Below are positions 1 through 5,627 of a stretch of 5,627 bases of DNA, piece by piece. Under the pieces are notes generated by a model. It did not search any database, was not told the origin of the DNA, and was given only the letters and a program-made list of their open reading frames with translations. The position numbers were made by a program, and so were the translations under genes. This DNA is from Bacteroidales bacterium (GTDB lineage Bacteria; Bacteroidota; Bacteroidia; Bacteroidales; UBA7960): NCBI GenBank assembly GCA_003553005.1, contig PUPG01000236.1:1-5627 (forward strand), in the 5' to 3' direction. The stretch's first letter is position 1. Every line of letters starts with the position of its first letter.

Positions 1-252
1 TTAACCGGAACTCGCGCGGAGCGTCTGCATGCGGTTCCTGCCCGACAAGAGCAGGACAAGTCCGCATTGTCCGATGCGTCCGACCCGGATGTGTCCAACA
101 TTCAAAAAACACCCGGTGGTCGCTTGCTGATTACCAAAGAGCAACTGAGGGCCTTGCTTGCACAGCATGGCGGCAACCAGTCGCAGACGGCCCGCTTCCT
201 TGGCATCAGCCGGGTTGGGTTATGGAAAAAAATGAAAAAATTTGGGTTGTAA
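1..252 (+). CDS. Fis-type HTH transcriptional regulator, C-terminal part (probably sigma-54-dependent family)
   Basis: The reading frame is open from the first base and ends at TAA 250-252, so only the last 83 residues are visible and the true start lies upstream of the window. Visible residues 1-40 are a polar, low-complexity linker. Residues 47-83 form a Fis-type (HTH_8) DNA-binding domain: a first helix around EQLRALLAQHGG, then NQSQTARFLGISR and the closing LWKKMKKFGL, the usual end of NtrC-class activators. In that family a central AAA+ domain, often with an N-terminal receiver or PAS domain, precedes this HTH, but none of that is visible here, so membership is inferred from the tail alone. 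A TTG at 67-69 could be read as an internal start, but the frame continues upstream, so I treat the gene as truncated by the window. It converges on the minus-strand membrane-protein gene with a 23-base gap and shows no evident link to the mevalonate genes. Confidence 0.8.
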   Translation, partial: LTGTRAERLHAVPARQEQDKSALSDASDPDVSNIQKTPGGRLLITKEQLRALLAQHGGNQSQTARFLGISRVGLWKKMKKFGL

Positions 253-275
253 TCCCGGTGTCATGTCAACGCTAC

Positions 276-959
276 TCAGCTCTTCTTTTCCGCTTGCTGC
301 TTTTTGGCCTTTTCCGCTGACTGCTCCAGCCTGCTGGGACACAACCTGAGCTCAAAGAGGTCTTCGCCGGTTTGCTTAAACCCCAGTTTCCTGAGGTAGC
401 GTTTATGAATGGGCGTATGCCCCTCAGTCACCACCTTGGTGAAGCCCTCCCTGATCATCTCCTCCTGCAAGCGGTGAAAGATGAACTTTCCGTTCTTGAA
501 ATCACGGTATTCGGCTTTCACGTAATCAAGGATCACATGCAGCACTTCTCCTTCTTCGCGCCGGGCAAGGAGTATGCCGGCCACGGCCATGTCGCGCAGT
601 ATGAAAAAGGTGTAACTGTTGAGTTCCGGCCTGTGCGTGAATCCGGGGAAAAAGCGCTGGATATCGTCGCGATAAAAGTCCAGGAAGCGTTTGAGGTATT
701 TGTTGTCATTCCTCACCCGCATGATATCAAAGACCTCCTTGCGGGAGAATATGTTGTGCAGGTAGTAGATGTCCACCACAACGATGAAACCGTTGAGCAA
801 TGCTACCGGCAATGCGTCAATCAGGATGCCGTAAGTGCAGAACAGTGAGGCACCAATGAGGTTGATGACCCTGAACTTCACAATTGAGCTCATGGTCATG
901 CTGATGGCAATGATTGCCGAAGCGGTATACCCTATCCATTGTAAAATGTCGATGTCCAT
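276..959 (-). CDS. YgjV-like small membrane protein with C-terminal GNAT-like domain
   Basis: A protein of 227 residues. The first 70 residues contain three likely membrane helices (about 6-24, 31-47 and 50-68) with the pattern of YgjV-type inner-membrane proteins: IGY..SAIIAIS, FRVINLIGA and LPVALLNGFIVVV. After a basic linker, residues about 117-206 look like a GNAT acyltransferase fold: hydrophobic strands around FFILRDMAVAGILLA and LHVILDYV, a degenerate acyl-CoA loop at RDFKNGKF (152-159), and a final HKRYLRKLGF (185-194) like the GNAT motif with Tyr and Gly-Phe. The tail (211-227) is rich in Lys, Glu and Gln. The start was chosen at ATG 957-959 because helix 1 begins right after it and a -7 promoter element lies 40 bases upstream. 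The frame stays open to 1217, but that extension would run into the 3' end of mevalonate kinase and carries no family signal. Function is unknown and no substrate can be named. Family resemblance is from memory of motifs, not from a search. Confidence 0.82.
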   Translation of the reverse strand: MDIDILQWIGYTASAIIAISMTMSSIVKFRVINLIGASLFCTYGILIDALPVALLNGFIVVVDIYYLHNIFSRKEVFDIMRVRNDNKYLKRFLDFYRDDIQRFFPGFTHRPELNSYTFFILRDMAVAGILLARREEGEVLHVILDYVKAEYRDFKNGKFIFHRLQEEMIREGFTKVVTEGHTPIHKRYLRKLGFKQTGEDLFELRLCPSRLEQSAEKAKKQQAEKKS

Positions 960-999
960 CCTGTGAAAGTGATTGAGGGCTCGCGCCGGAACAGTAGGG

Positions 1000-1007
1000 C
1001 AAAGGTA
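1000..1007 (-). promoter_or_regulatory. Bacteroidota-type -7 promoter element for the membrane-protein gene
   Basis: Read on the minus strand this is TACCTTTG, a perfect match to the Bacteroidota -7 consensus TAnnTTTG recognised by the primary sigma factor of that phylum. It lies 40 bases upstream of the ATG at 959, which would give a leader of roughly 30-40 bases. I see no TTG-type -33 element at the usual distance, so the call rests on the -7 match and its position. It implies that the membrane-protein gene can be transcribed separately from the mevalonate genes upstream. Confidence 0.55.
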
Positions 1008-1063
1008 CACATTTTCGGTAAGACGGGTCTGGTGGTTGTGATGGGACCAGCCGGATGCATCAC

Positions 1064-1086
1064 GCCATTCGGCCGTCGGCAATGGC
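1064..1086 (-). terminator. Hairpin just after mevalonate kinase stop (possible weak terminator or 3'-end stabiliser)
   Basis: On the minus strand, 4 bases after the mevalonate kinase TGA, arms GCCATT and AATGGC pair perfectly. Inside them GCC pairs with GGC around a GAC loop, leaving a 2-base bulge (CG) on the 3' side, for about 9 base pairs in 23 bases. No run of T follows, so this is not a classical intrinsic terminator. Its place between the last mevalonate gene and the next gene's own promoter fits a transcript end or a stabilising 3' structure. The function is inferred. Confidence 0.35.
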
Positions 1087-1090
1087 TTGG

Positions 1091-2104
1091 TCAGGGACTG
1101 TGCAGTAACCGTCCGCCGGGGGTGATCACCGTGGCGTGGTGTTTTTGCCACAGGCCGGTTGCCTGCTGAAAATCCTTTGCATGGCCAAGCAGGAAACCAC
1201 CTCCACCGGCCCCGCACAGTTTCATCATGGCTTCACCGCTCGACAAGCCCTCCTGCCACATCGGCCGAAAGATCTCCGGGATCATCTCCCGGAATAAAAC
1301 CAGCTGCAGGGAGGACAGCTCATGCATTTTTGCATCAAGCAGTTGACTTGTTTCTGCCGGGGTGTGGCTTGTGTTGGCGACGGCTTCGATGCAGGCATCG
1401 TTGCAAGCCATGTATTCATGCATGAAACGTCTCCGGAAACCAGCATCAGCGAGTTTTTCCCTGAAAATGGCAACCAGGTCGGAGGTCTTTCGCGGGATGT
1501 GCGTATTGACCAGGAAGAAGCCACCAGACGCCGATTCGGCCCCCTCGTCGAGCCGTGTCAGTGCCAGGTCATGCTCGCCCTTGATCAGCAGGGGTTGACC
1601 TGCATAGATGCTTAAGGGGTCTATGCCTGAGCTGTTGCCGTGAAAATAGGACTCCATTCTGCTGAACAGGGCTTGCAGCCAGGCGAGTTCTCTTGGCGGC
1701 AGGTCTTCCCCGGGCGCGGTCCGCGGCCCGGCATACCGATGAAAAAGTGCGGCGACGAGGGCACCGCTGCTGCCCAGGCCGTAACCGGAGGGAATGTTGG
1801 ATTGCAAAAAAACACCCTGGGCCAGTTCCTCTCCGAGCCTGTCAAGGTCCAGCAGCTCTGAAACGGGTGGACTGGCCACATCCTGCATCATAAACTCCCG
1901 GAAGGCCTGCAGTTGTTCGTTGGATCGCAGCGCAACCCGTTGCTGCTTTTCGCTCATGCCGGGAAAGGGAAATACCAGCCTTGCCCCGTGCTTCCTGAAC
2001 GGCATGGTCAATGCCCGGGAACCGTACAGGAGGCTGTACTCTCCGAACAACATAATCTTCGCATAAAATTTTTTTCCCGGACGTGGCATCATCGTGATTC
2101 TCAT
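1091..2104 (-). CDS. mvk: Mevalonate kinase (GHMP kinase family)
   Basis: Cytoplasmic enzyme of 337 residues that phosphorylates mevalonate to 5-phosphomevalonate with ATP. All three GHMP motifs are present. Motif 1 is AKIMLFGEY (15-23, with Lys16 and Glu22). Motif 2 is the ATP-binding loop PSGYGLGSSGALVAA (105-119). Motif 3 is KLCGAGGGGFLLG (295-307). HGNSSGIDPLS (155-165) is the mevalonate kinase form of HGxxSGxD, with Asp162 the likely catalytic base. Length is near that of bacterial mevalonate kinases. The start is uncertain: ATG at 2104 was taken as the longest, but ATGs at residues 5 and 6 (2092, 2089) are equally possible, and none has a clear Shine-Dalgarno sequence. It is the last of the four mevalonate genes, 69 bases after the decarboxylase stop, and was told apart from the other kinase of the cluster by the HG..SGID motif and the canonical motif 3. 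The family is secure; mevalonate as substrate is inferred from motifs and context. Confidence 0.9.
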   Translation of the reverse strand: MRITMMPRPGKKFYAKIMLFGEYSLLYGSRALTMPFRKHGARLVFPFPGMSEKQQRVALRSNEQLQAFREFMMQDVASPPVSELLDLDRLGEELAQGVFLQSNIPSGYGLGSSGALVAALFHRYAGPRTAPGEDLPPRELAWLQALFSRMESYFHGNSSGIDPLSIYAGQPLLIKGEHDLALTRLDEGAESASGGFFLVNTHIPRKTSDLVAIFREKLADAGFRRRFMHEYMACNDACIEAVANTSHTPAETSQLLDAKMHELSSLQLVLFREMIPEIFRPMWQEGLSSGEAMMKLCGAGGGGFLLGHAKDFQQATGLWQKHHATVITPGGRLLHSP

Positions 2105-2173
2105 TGACTGGGTTCGCTTGCCGGCTGCATGGCTGCTGGGCGCATCCGCTGGCAGGCAAAGCTTACAACATCA

Positions 2174-3241
2174 TCAGAAGGGCTGCGGTCCCGGACCGGC
2201 AGCGTCGGCGATCCACCGTTGGTTTTCACAAAGCGGAGCCAGTTCATCGGCAATGAAATTCGTTACTTGCTGCTCAGCCGCACCCGGATAGATCAGGTGG
2301 ATGTTGGGGCCGGCATCCAATGTAAAGTAGGCCGGGACCTGCGTTTCTTCCCGGAAGTCCCTGATTTTGTTGATCATCATCAGGGTGTTTGGGTGCATCA
2401 GGATATAGCCCGGGTTGGAGGACATCATCAGGCTATGCAGGGTCAGCGCTTCATTTTCGATGACTTCACCAAACATTTGCCAATCGCCGGATTGCAGCGC
2501 TTCGCTGATTTTAAGCAGGTTGTCCATGGCTTGCAGCTTTCGCTGATCGCGGTAAGGATGTTTGTGCATCAGCGCATGACCGGCTGAGCTGGACACTTTT
2601 TTGCTTTTGCTGTCGGCGATGAGAATGGCATCCCGGATGTCGTGGAAGGATGCATGCACCTGTTCTTTGGGGAGGGGCCAGGCATGTGTGTCGCTGGATT
2701 CAGCGAACTGCTTGCTTTGTCCCCAGATCACCATCCCGGGATATACAGACCGGCAGGCACTGCCGCTGCCCAGCCGCGCCAAATGAGAGGCTCGCCGCAA
2801 AAAAGTCGCTTTGTCTGACGTCCTGCCATTGATTTGCTCATCCATGCTGCAGATGCACAGTGCCAGTGCACTGAATGCCGCCGCCGATGAGGCGATGCCA
2901 GCTGAATGCGGAAAAGTGCTTTCACTGCTTATCCTGAGCTGCGCCGTGTTGATGAAGGGATATTCCTCTGCAAGGCCAAGCAGGTAGTTCTCAATTTTTC
3001 CCGCAAAGCCGGGGTGGGCTTCACCATTGAGCCGAAAGCCGGTTAATTGAAAAGCTTTGTGCTCACTGACCTCATAGGCAATGCGTATCCTGACCACGCT
3101 TTCCTTCAGCGCAAAACTCAGGGATGGATTCATGGGCAACTGTATGGGATGTTTTCCCCAATATTTTACCAGGGCAATGTTGGCCGGACTTTGCCATCCC
3201 ACCTCGCCTGTTTGTTGCTTCCACCTGTTTGCTTTTTCCAT
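2174..3241 (-). CDS. mvaD: Diphosphomevalonate decarboxylase
   Basis: A protein of 355 residues that should convert 5-diphosphomevalonate, with ATP, to isopentenyl diphosphate, CO2, ADP and phosphate in the cytoplasm. Family signatures appear in order: SPANIALVKYWGK (18-30, with the conserved Lys26 before YWGK), the ATP loop FPHSAGIASSAAAFSAL (110-126), GSGSACRS (158-165, with substrate-binding Arg164), SSSAGH (217-222), and FTLDAGPN (306-313, with catalytic Asp309). The SSSAGH..LM..HP segment differs from the SST.GM form of classical eukaryotic and Gram-positive enzymes and resembles what I recall of Bacteroidota homologues. The start was set at ATG 3239-3241, which puts the KYWGK motif at the usual distance from the N-terminus and leaves a 19-base gap to the upstream kinase. 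The longer frame to 3316 would overlap that gene by 56 bases and adds a residue stretch with no family character. Use of the monophosphate instead cannot be excluded from motifs. Confidence 0.92.
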   Translation of the reverse strand: MEKANRWKQQTGEVGWQSPANIALVKYWGKHPIQLPMNPSLSFALKESVVRIRIAYEVSEHKAFQLTGFRLNGEAHPGFAGKIENYLLGLAEEYPFINTAQLRISSESTFPHSAGIASSAAAFSALALCICSMDEQINGRTSDKATFLRRASHLARLGSGSACRSVYPGMVIWGQSKQFAESSDTHAWPLPKEQVHASFHDIRDAILIADSKSKKVSSSAGHALMHKHPYRDQRKLQAMDNLLKISEALQSGDWQMFGEVIENEALTLHSLMMSSNPGYILMHPNTLMMINKIRDFREETQVPAYFTLDAGPNIHLIYPGAAEQQVTNFIADELAPLCENQRWIADAAGPGPQPF

Positions 3242-3260
3242 GGGATAAAACGTTGTATGG

Positions 3261-4229
3261 TTAATGCGGTGTGGTCTTGTTGTCCCTTGCTTTGATCTGC
3301 AGGTCCTGGAAGGCAAAGATCACAGGCATGTTTTTGTTCAGAAAATAATCTTTGATCTCTTCAGGCGGCAGGGCTGCTGCGGCCATGAAAAAGTCGCCAC
3401 CCCAGGCGCCGAGGGATTTGATCACACCGGGGAAGTCCGGGAACAGTTCGTCTTGTATGGGATCCATTCCGGTTGCTTTGGATATCACGCTTTCGTGCAT
3501 TTGCAGCATGTGGATGAAGTCCTGCAGGTCATTGGTGGTGACGATGTGGTCGGTGATCCTTGAGACGGTGTCGGCATACTCTTTTTTGACGCTGCGGGCA
3601 TCAAAGCGGGCTATGCTGGCTGCGCTGTCCTGTTTTTTGCCGCTGTAGACAAAAATCAGGTGCTCCCGAAAAGCCGGATCAAAGCTTACCTCCTGGATCA
3701 TCGGTTTTTTTGCATGTCCGGTAAAGGTATATACGATGGGTTGTTGACTCCTGGCACACGCGAGATCATATCCTGATCCTTTGGAGAGCAGATGAAACAG
3801 GTCGTAAGGGTCCGTCTCCGACCAGTAAGCGATGTTGCTGATCAGCGATGAGCTGCTGCCAAAACCCCATTCCTTGTCAAACTCCAGGTTTGCGGTTGCC
3901 GTCCATCCCTGCGGGTCCCTGAGAAACGCCGGATTCAGTCTTCTGGCAGCGCGCAGGGCTTGTTGAACGAAGTGTATGGGTGCTGTGTGGCGGGTGCCAT
4001 GCGCGCCTGCTAGCGGTTCCAGCGTGCTGGTATCAAAAGTCACTTCCAGCCAGGGCTTTTGCCGGACCAGGCTTTTCCAGTGCAAAATCTTTTCCCGGCC
4101 TTCCAAAGGGTCCACGCGGAGCCATTGGCCATAGCGCACCGGCATGGCCAGGGCCCGTGCACCTGCCAGCACCAGGTACTCCCCGGTGATCATCAGTTTG
4201 CCGTTGGAGCGAAAAAACAAGCTTTGCAT
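3261..4229 (-). CDS. GYDIA-type GHMP kinase, candidate phosphomevalonate kinase
   Basis: A protein of 322 residues with a divergent GHMP kinase pattern. Motif 1 is NGKLMITGEYLVLAGARALA (9-28, with Lys11 and Glu17). The ATP loop is WGFGSSSSLISN (121-132). GSGYDLACA (151-159) has Asp155 as the likely catalytic base. Motif 3 is the shortened KSLGAWGGDFFMA (271-283). GYDLA corresponds to the motif that gives the Bacteroidota GYDIA family its name. GKL.I.GEY.V..G near the start and GSG(F/Y)D resemble phosphomevalonate kinases (ERG8/MvaK2 type) more than mevalonate kinases. It sits between the reductase (78 bases upstream) and the decarboxylase (19 bases downstream), and phosphomevalonate kinase is the one step of the lower pathway otherwise lacking a gene here. 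The assignment to that step is therefore context plus weak motif likeness. It could act on another small phosphorylated alcohol. The start at ATG 4229 leaves motif 1 about 8 residues in, as expected. Confidence 0.85.
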   Translation of the reverse strand: MQSLFFRSNGKLMITGEYLVLAGARALAMPVRYGQWLRVDPLEGREKILHWKSLVRQKPWLEVTFDTSTLEPLAGAHGTRHTAPIHFVQQALRAARRLNPAFLRDPQGWTATANLEFDKEWGFGSSSSLISNIAYWSETDPYDLFHLLSKGSGYDLACARSQQPIVYTFTGHAKKPMIQEVSFDPAFREHLIFVYSGKKQDSAASIARFDARSVKKEYADTVSRITDHIVTTNDLQDFIHMLQMHESVISKATGMDPIQDELFPDFPGVIKSLGAWGGDFFMAAAALPPEEIKDYFLNKNMPVIFAFQDLQIKARDNKTTPH

Positions 4230-4267
4230 GCGATTACAAAATCATAAAACCGAAATGACAAAAAGTC

Positions 4268-4303
4268 AGCTATTGGCTGTTGGCCTTTAGTTATTGGTTG
4301 TTG
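4268..4303. repeat. Imperfect 21-base-period direct repeat between reductase and kinase genes
   Basis: Two 15-base copies, AGCTATTGGCTGTTG (4268-4282) and AGTTATTGGTTGTTG (4289-4303), differ at two C/T positions and are offset by 21 bases, two helical turns. A short palindrome TGAC-AAAAA-GTCA (4256-4268) abuts the first copy. Together they fill most of the 78-base gap between the reductase stop and the kinase start. The spacing would suit a regulator binding one face of DNA, or this may simply be the CCAATAAC-like low-complexity spacer sometimes seen in Bacteroidota. No function is shown. Confidence 0.5.
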
Positions 4304-4307
4304 CGGA

Positions 4308-5618
4308 TCAGCTCGCCCTGAGCTGTTCCAGATAGGATGACACGGCCTGGTACGATACTTTATGGTTGCGAAAGTGGGCTTTGATCTGCTCTGCTTCGGC
4401 AGGGGTGGCTTTCAGTTGCATGATGATGTTGGAGAGGTGCATGCGCATATGGCCTGCCTGGATGCCTGTGGTGGTCAGGGACCTGACCGCTGCAAAATTG
4501 TTTGCCAGGCCGGCTGCCCCGGTGATCATCATCAGTTCCTGCGCGCCAGGGTTTCCCAGGATCTCCATGGATCTGGCCGCCAGGGGGTGTAAACGCGTCA
4601 GCCCGCCTATGGTACCCAGCGCCATGGGCATCTCCAGGGAAAAGGTAAACACGTTATCGTGCAGTGTGGCGTGGCTTAACGACCGATACTGCCCGGACCG
4701 TGAAGCCCAGGCGTGTGCGCCGGCTTCGATGGCACGAAAATCGTTGCCCGTGGCCAGGATGACGGCATCGACCCCGTTCATGACCCCCTTGTTGTGCGTG
4801 GTAGCCCGGTACACGTCTTCTTCCGCAATCCTGACCTCCATCAGGAATCGCCGCACAAATTCCCCTGCGTTCAGCTGGGGCGTGGCTTCTTCAAGGTCTT
4901 CGGGCGCGCAGGACACGCTCACGCTGACCACGCAACGGTCGCTATAGTTCGACAATATCGCCATCAGCGGCTCATAGTCCTGCTCGTCAAAATCATCTTT
5001 TTCACGCAAAAAGGCTTTCAGGCCTTCCGCAAATTCTTCGAGGCAGGAGTTGATGAAGTTGGCCCCCATGGCATCCCTGGTGTCAAAATCGACATGGAGC
5101 TGAAAATAATGATCGAGGATGTCGGTGCGGTCTTTTAATGTGATTTGCCTGATCCCGCCGCCTCTTTTTTCCATGTTTTGTGTGACCGGCCTCGCATAAT
5201 CGCGCAGCCAGGTATCTGCCTCCGCCATGCTGTCTTTGAGCTGCCGGGTATTTCCGGTGAACAGGAAGTGCAGCTGTCCGCTCTTGGTGTCATCCTTTAC
5301 TTCTGCCTGGAAGCCACCACGACCGGCCCAGAAGCGGGCAGCTGACGAAGCTGCGGCGACCACCGAACTCTCTTCGGTGACCATGGGGACCATGTATTGG
5401 TTCCCGTTGATGATGAAGTTTGGGGCGACGTTATAGGGCAGGGGGTAGCTGGAAATGGTATTTTCGCTGATGCCTTCCAATAGCTCCCGCACCGCCTGAT
5501 CCGGGTGCAGAAAAGAGACAAGCTCCTGCGCTGCCGCCTCCGGGTCCGGGCAGGATGATACCGCCAGCCTGCGCTTCTCCTGCGCAGAAAGTTTTGAAAA
5601 CCCTTTAAGTATCTTCAT
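4308..5618 (-). CDS. mvaA: Hydroxymethylglutaryl-CoA reductase, class II
   Basis: A soluble enzyme of 436 residues that interconverts HMG-CoA and mevalonate using a nicotinamide cofactor. The class II form is shown by its length (about 430), the absence of membrane helices, and close likeness to the Pseudomonas mevalonii enzyme. Catalytic residues are all present: Glu83 in TEESSVVAAAS (81-91), Lys277 in THNKGVMNG (274-282), Asp293 in GNDFRAIEAGAHA (291-303) and the C-terminal His390 in GIQAGHMRMH (385-394). The cofactor-binding motif DAMGAN is at 182-187. Other shared blocks are EMPMALGTIGG (329-339) and HPLA (344-347). Company with the kinases and the decarboxylase argues for mevalonate synthesis rather than the breakdown role of the P. 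mevalonii enzyme. It is the first visible gene of the cluster. The ATG at 5616-5618 starts the protein at the position expected for the class, but only 9 bases (AT-rich, no Shine-Dalgarno) precede it in the window, so an upstream start cannot be strictly excluded. Confidence 0.95.
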   Translation of the reverse strand: MKILKGFSKLSAQEKRRLAVSSCPDPEAAAQELVSFLHPDQAVRELLEGISENTISSYPLPYNVAPNFIINGNQYMVPMVTEESSVVAAASSAARFWAGRGGFQAEVKDDTKSGQLHFLFTGNTRQLKDSMAEADTWLRDYARPVTQNMEKRGGGIRQITLKDRTDILDHYFQLHVDFDTRDAMGANFINSCLEEFAEGLKAFLREKDDFDEQDYEPLMAILSNYSDRCVVSVSVSCAPEDLEEATPQLNAGEFVRRFLMEVRIAEEDVYRATTHNKGVMNGVDAVILATGNDFRAIEAGAHAWASRSGQYRSLSHATLHDNVFTFSLEMPMALGTIGGLTRLHPLAARSMEILGNPGAQELMMITGAAGLANNFAAVRSLTTTGIQAGHMRMHLSNIIMQLKATPAEAEQIKAHFRNHKVSYQAVSSYLEQLRAS

Positions 5619-5627
5619 GCGTAAAAA

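Noticed and set aside
222..243. A-rich runs at the 3' end of the regulator gene as a slippage site
   Set aside because: The runs encode the normal LWKKMKKFGL end of the HTH domain. Slippage would change only the last few residues, and no frameshift signal is present.
372..848. 158-codon plus-strand open frame opposite the membrane-protein gene
   Set aside because: It lies wholly antisense to a gene with clear family features, and its translation has no recognisable motif.
960..1217. N-terminal extension of the membrane-protein frame (86 codons, up to an ATG at 1217)
   Set aside because: It overlaps the 3' end of mevalonate kinase in another frame, contains the promoter-like element, and has no hydrophobic or family character. 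It is an open frame by chance.
2116..2162. Hairpin in the decarboxylase-mevalonate kinase gap (arms GCTTTGCC and GGCAAGC on the minus strand)
   Set aside because: The stem has a bulge and only about 7 pairs closing a loop of over 30 bases, with no T-run. It is too weak to call a terminator or attenuator.
2157..2165. TAAGCTTTG on the minus strand as a promoter for mevalonate kinase
   Set aside because: It has three bases rather than two between TA and TTTG and no -33 element, and the gene fits a shared transcript.
3242..3316. 25-codon N-terminal extension of the decarboxylase
   Set aside because: It overlaps the upstream kinase by 56 bases and pushes the KYWGK motif too far from the N-terminus for the family.
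4237..4244. TGATTTTG on the minus strand as a promoter for the GYDIA-type kinase
   Set aside because: It misses the A of the TA pair and would place the transcript start almost on the ATG.
4366..4947. 193-codon plus-strand open frame opposite the HMG-CoA reductase
   Set aside because: Antisense shadow of a strongly conserved gene, with a composition rich in Ser, Arg and Ala and no domain signature.

Overview
The window (about 52% GC by eye) reads as a piece of a Bacteroidota chromosome. Three things point there: the decarboxylase and the second GHMP kinase look like the versions found in that phylum (a GH..LM..HP decarboxylase and a kinase of the GYDIA type), a TACCTTTG element matches the Bacteroidota -7 promoter consensus TAnnTTTG, and none of the gene starts has a good Shine-Dalgarno sequence. 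No genus can be named from this alone.

Layout, left to right. Positions 1-252 (+) hold the C-terminal end of a Fis-type helix-turn-helix regulator whose beginning lies outside the window. It converges, with a 23-base gap, on a minus-strand gene (276-959) for a small membrane protein with a YgjV-like three-helix front and a GNAT-like rear. A 131-base gap follows. It carries a -7 promoter element for that gene and a hairpin placed just after the next gene's stop codon.

The rest of the window (1091-5618, all minus strand) is a tight mevalonate-pathway cluster. In transcription order it is: class II HMG-CoA reductase, a GYDIA-type GHMP kinase, diphosphomevalonate decarboxylase, and mevalonate kinase. 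Gaps are 78, 19 and 69 bases, which suggests one transcript. The promoter ahead of the reductase is not visible because the window ends 9 bases upstream of its start codon.

How the genes work together: the reductase makes mevalonate from HMG-CoA, mevalonate kinase makes 5-phosphomevalonate, a second kinase is needed to make 5-diphosphomevalonate, and the decarboxylase yields isopentenyl diphosphate. The only unassigned enzyme in the cluster is the GYDIA-type kinase and the only unassigned step is phosphomevalonate kinase, so the match is natural but inferred. HMG-CoA synthase, thiolase and isopentenyl diphosphate isomerase are not in the window.

I found no convincing brand-new system. The points most worth a second look are the kinase that fills the phosphomevalonate step, the atypical decarboxylase active-site segment, the membrane/GNAT fusion protein, and two intergenic structures. 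No RNA genes, mobile elements or CRISPR arrays were seen, and no stretch over 300 bases lacks a gene.
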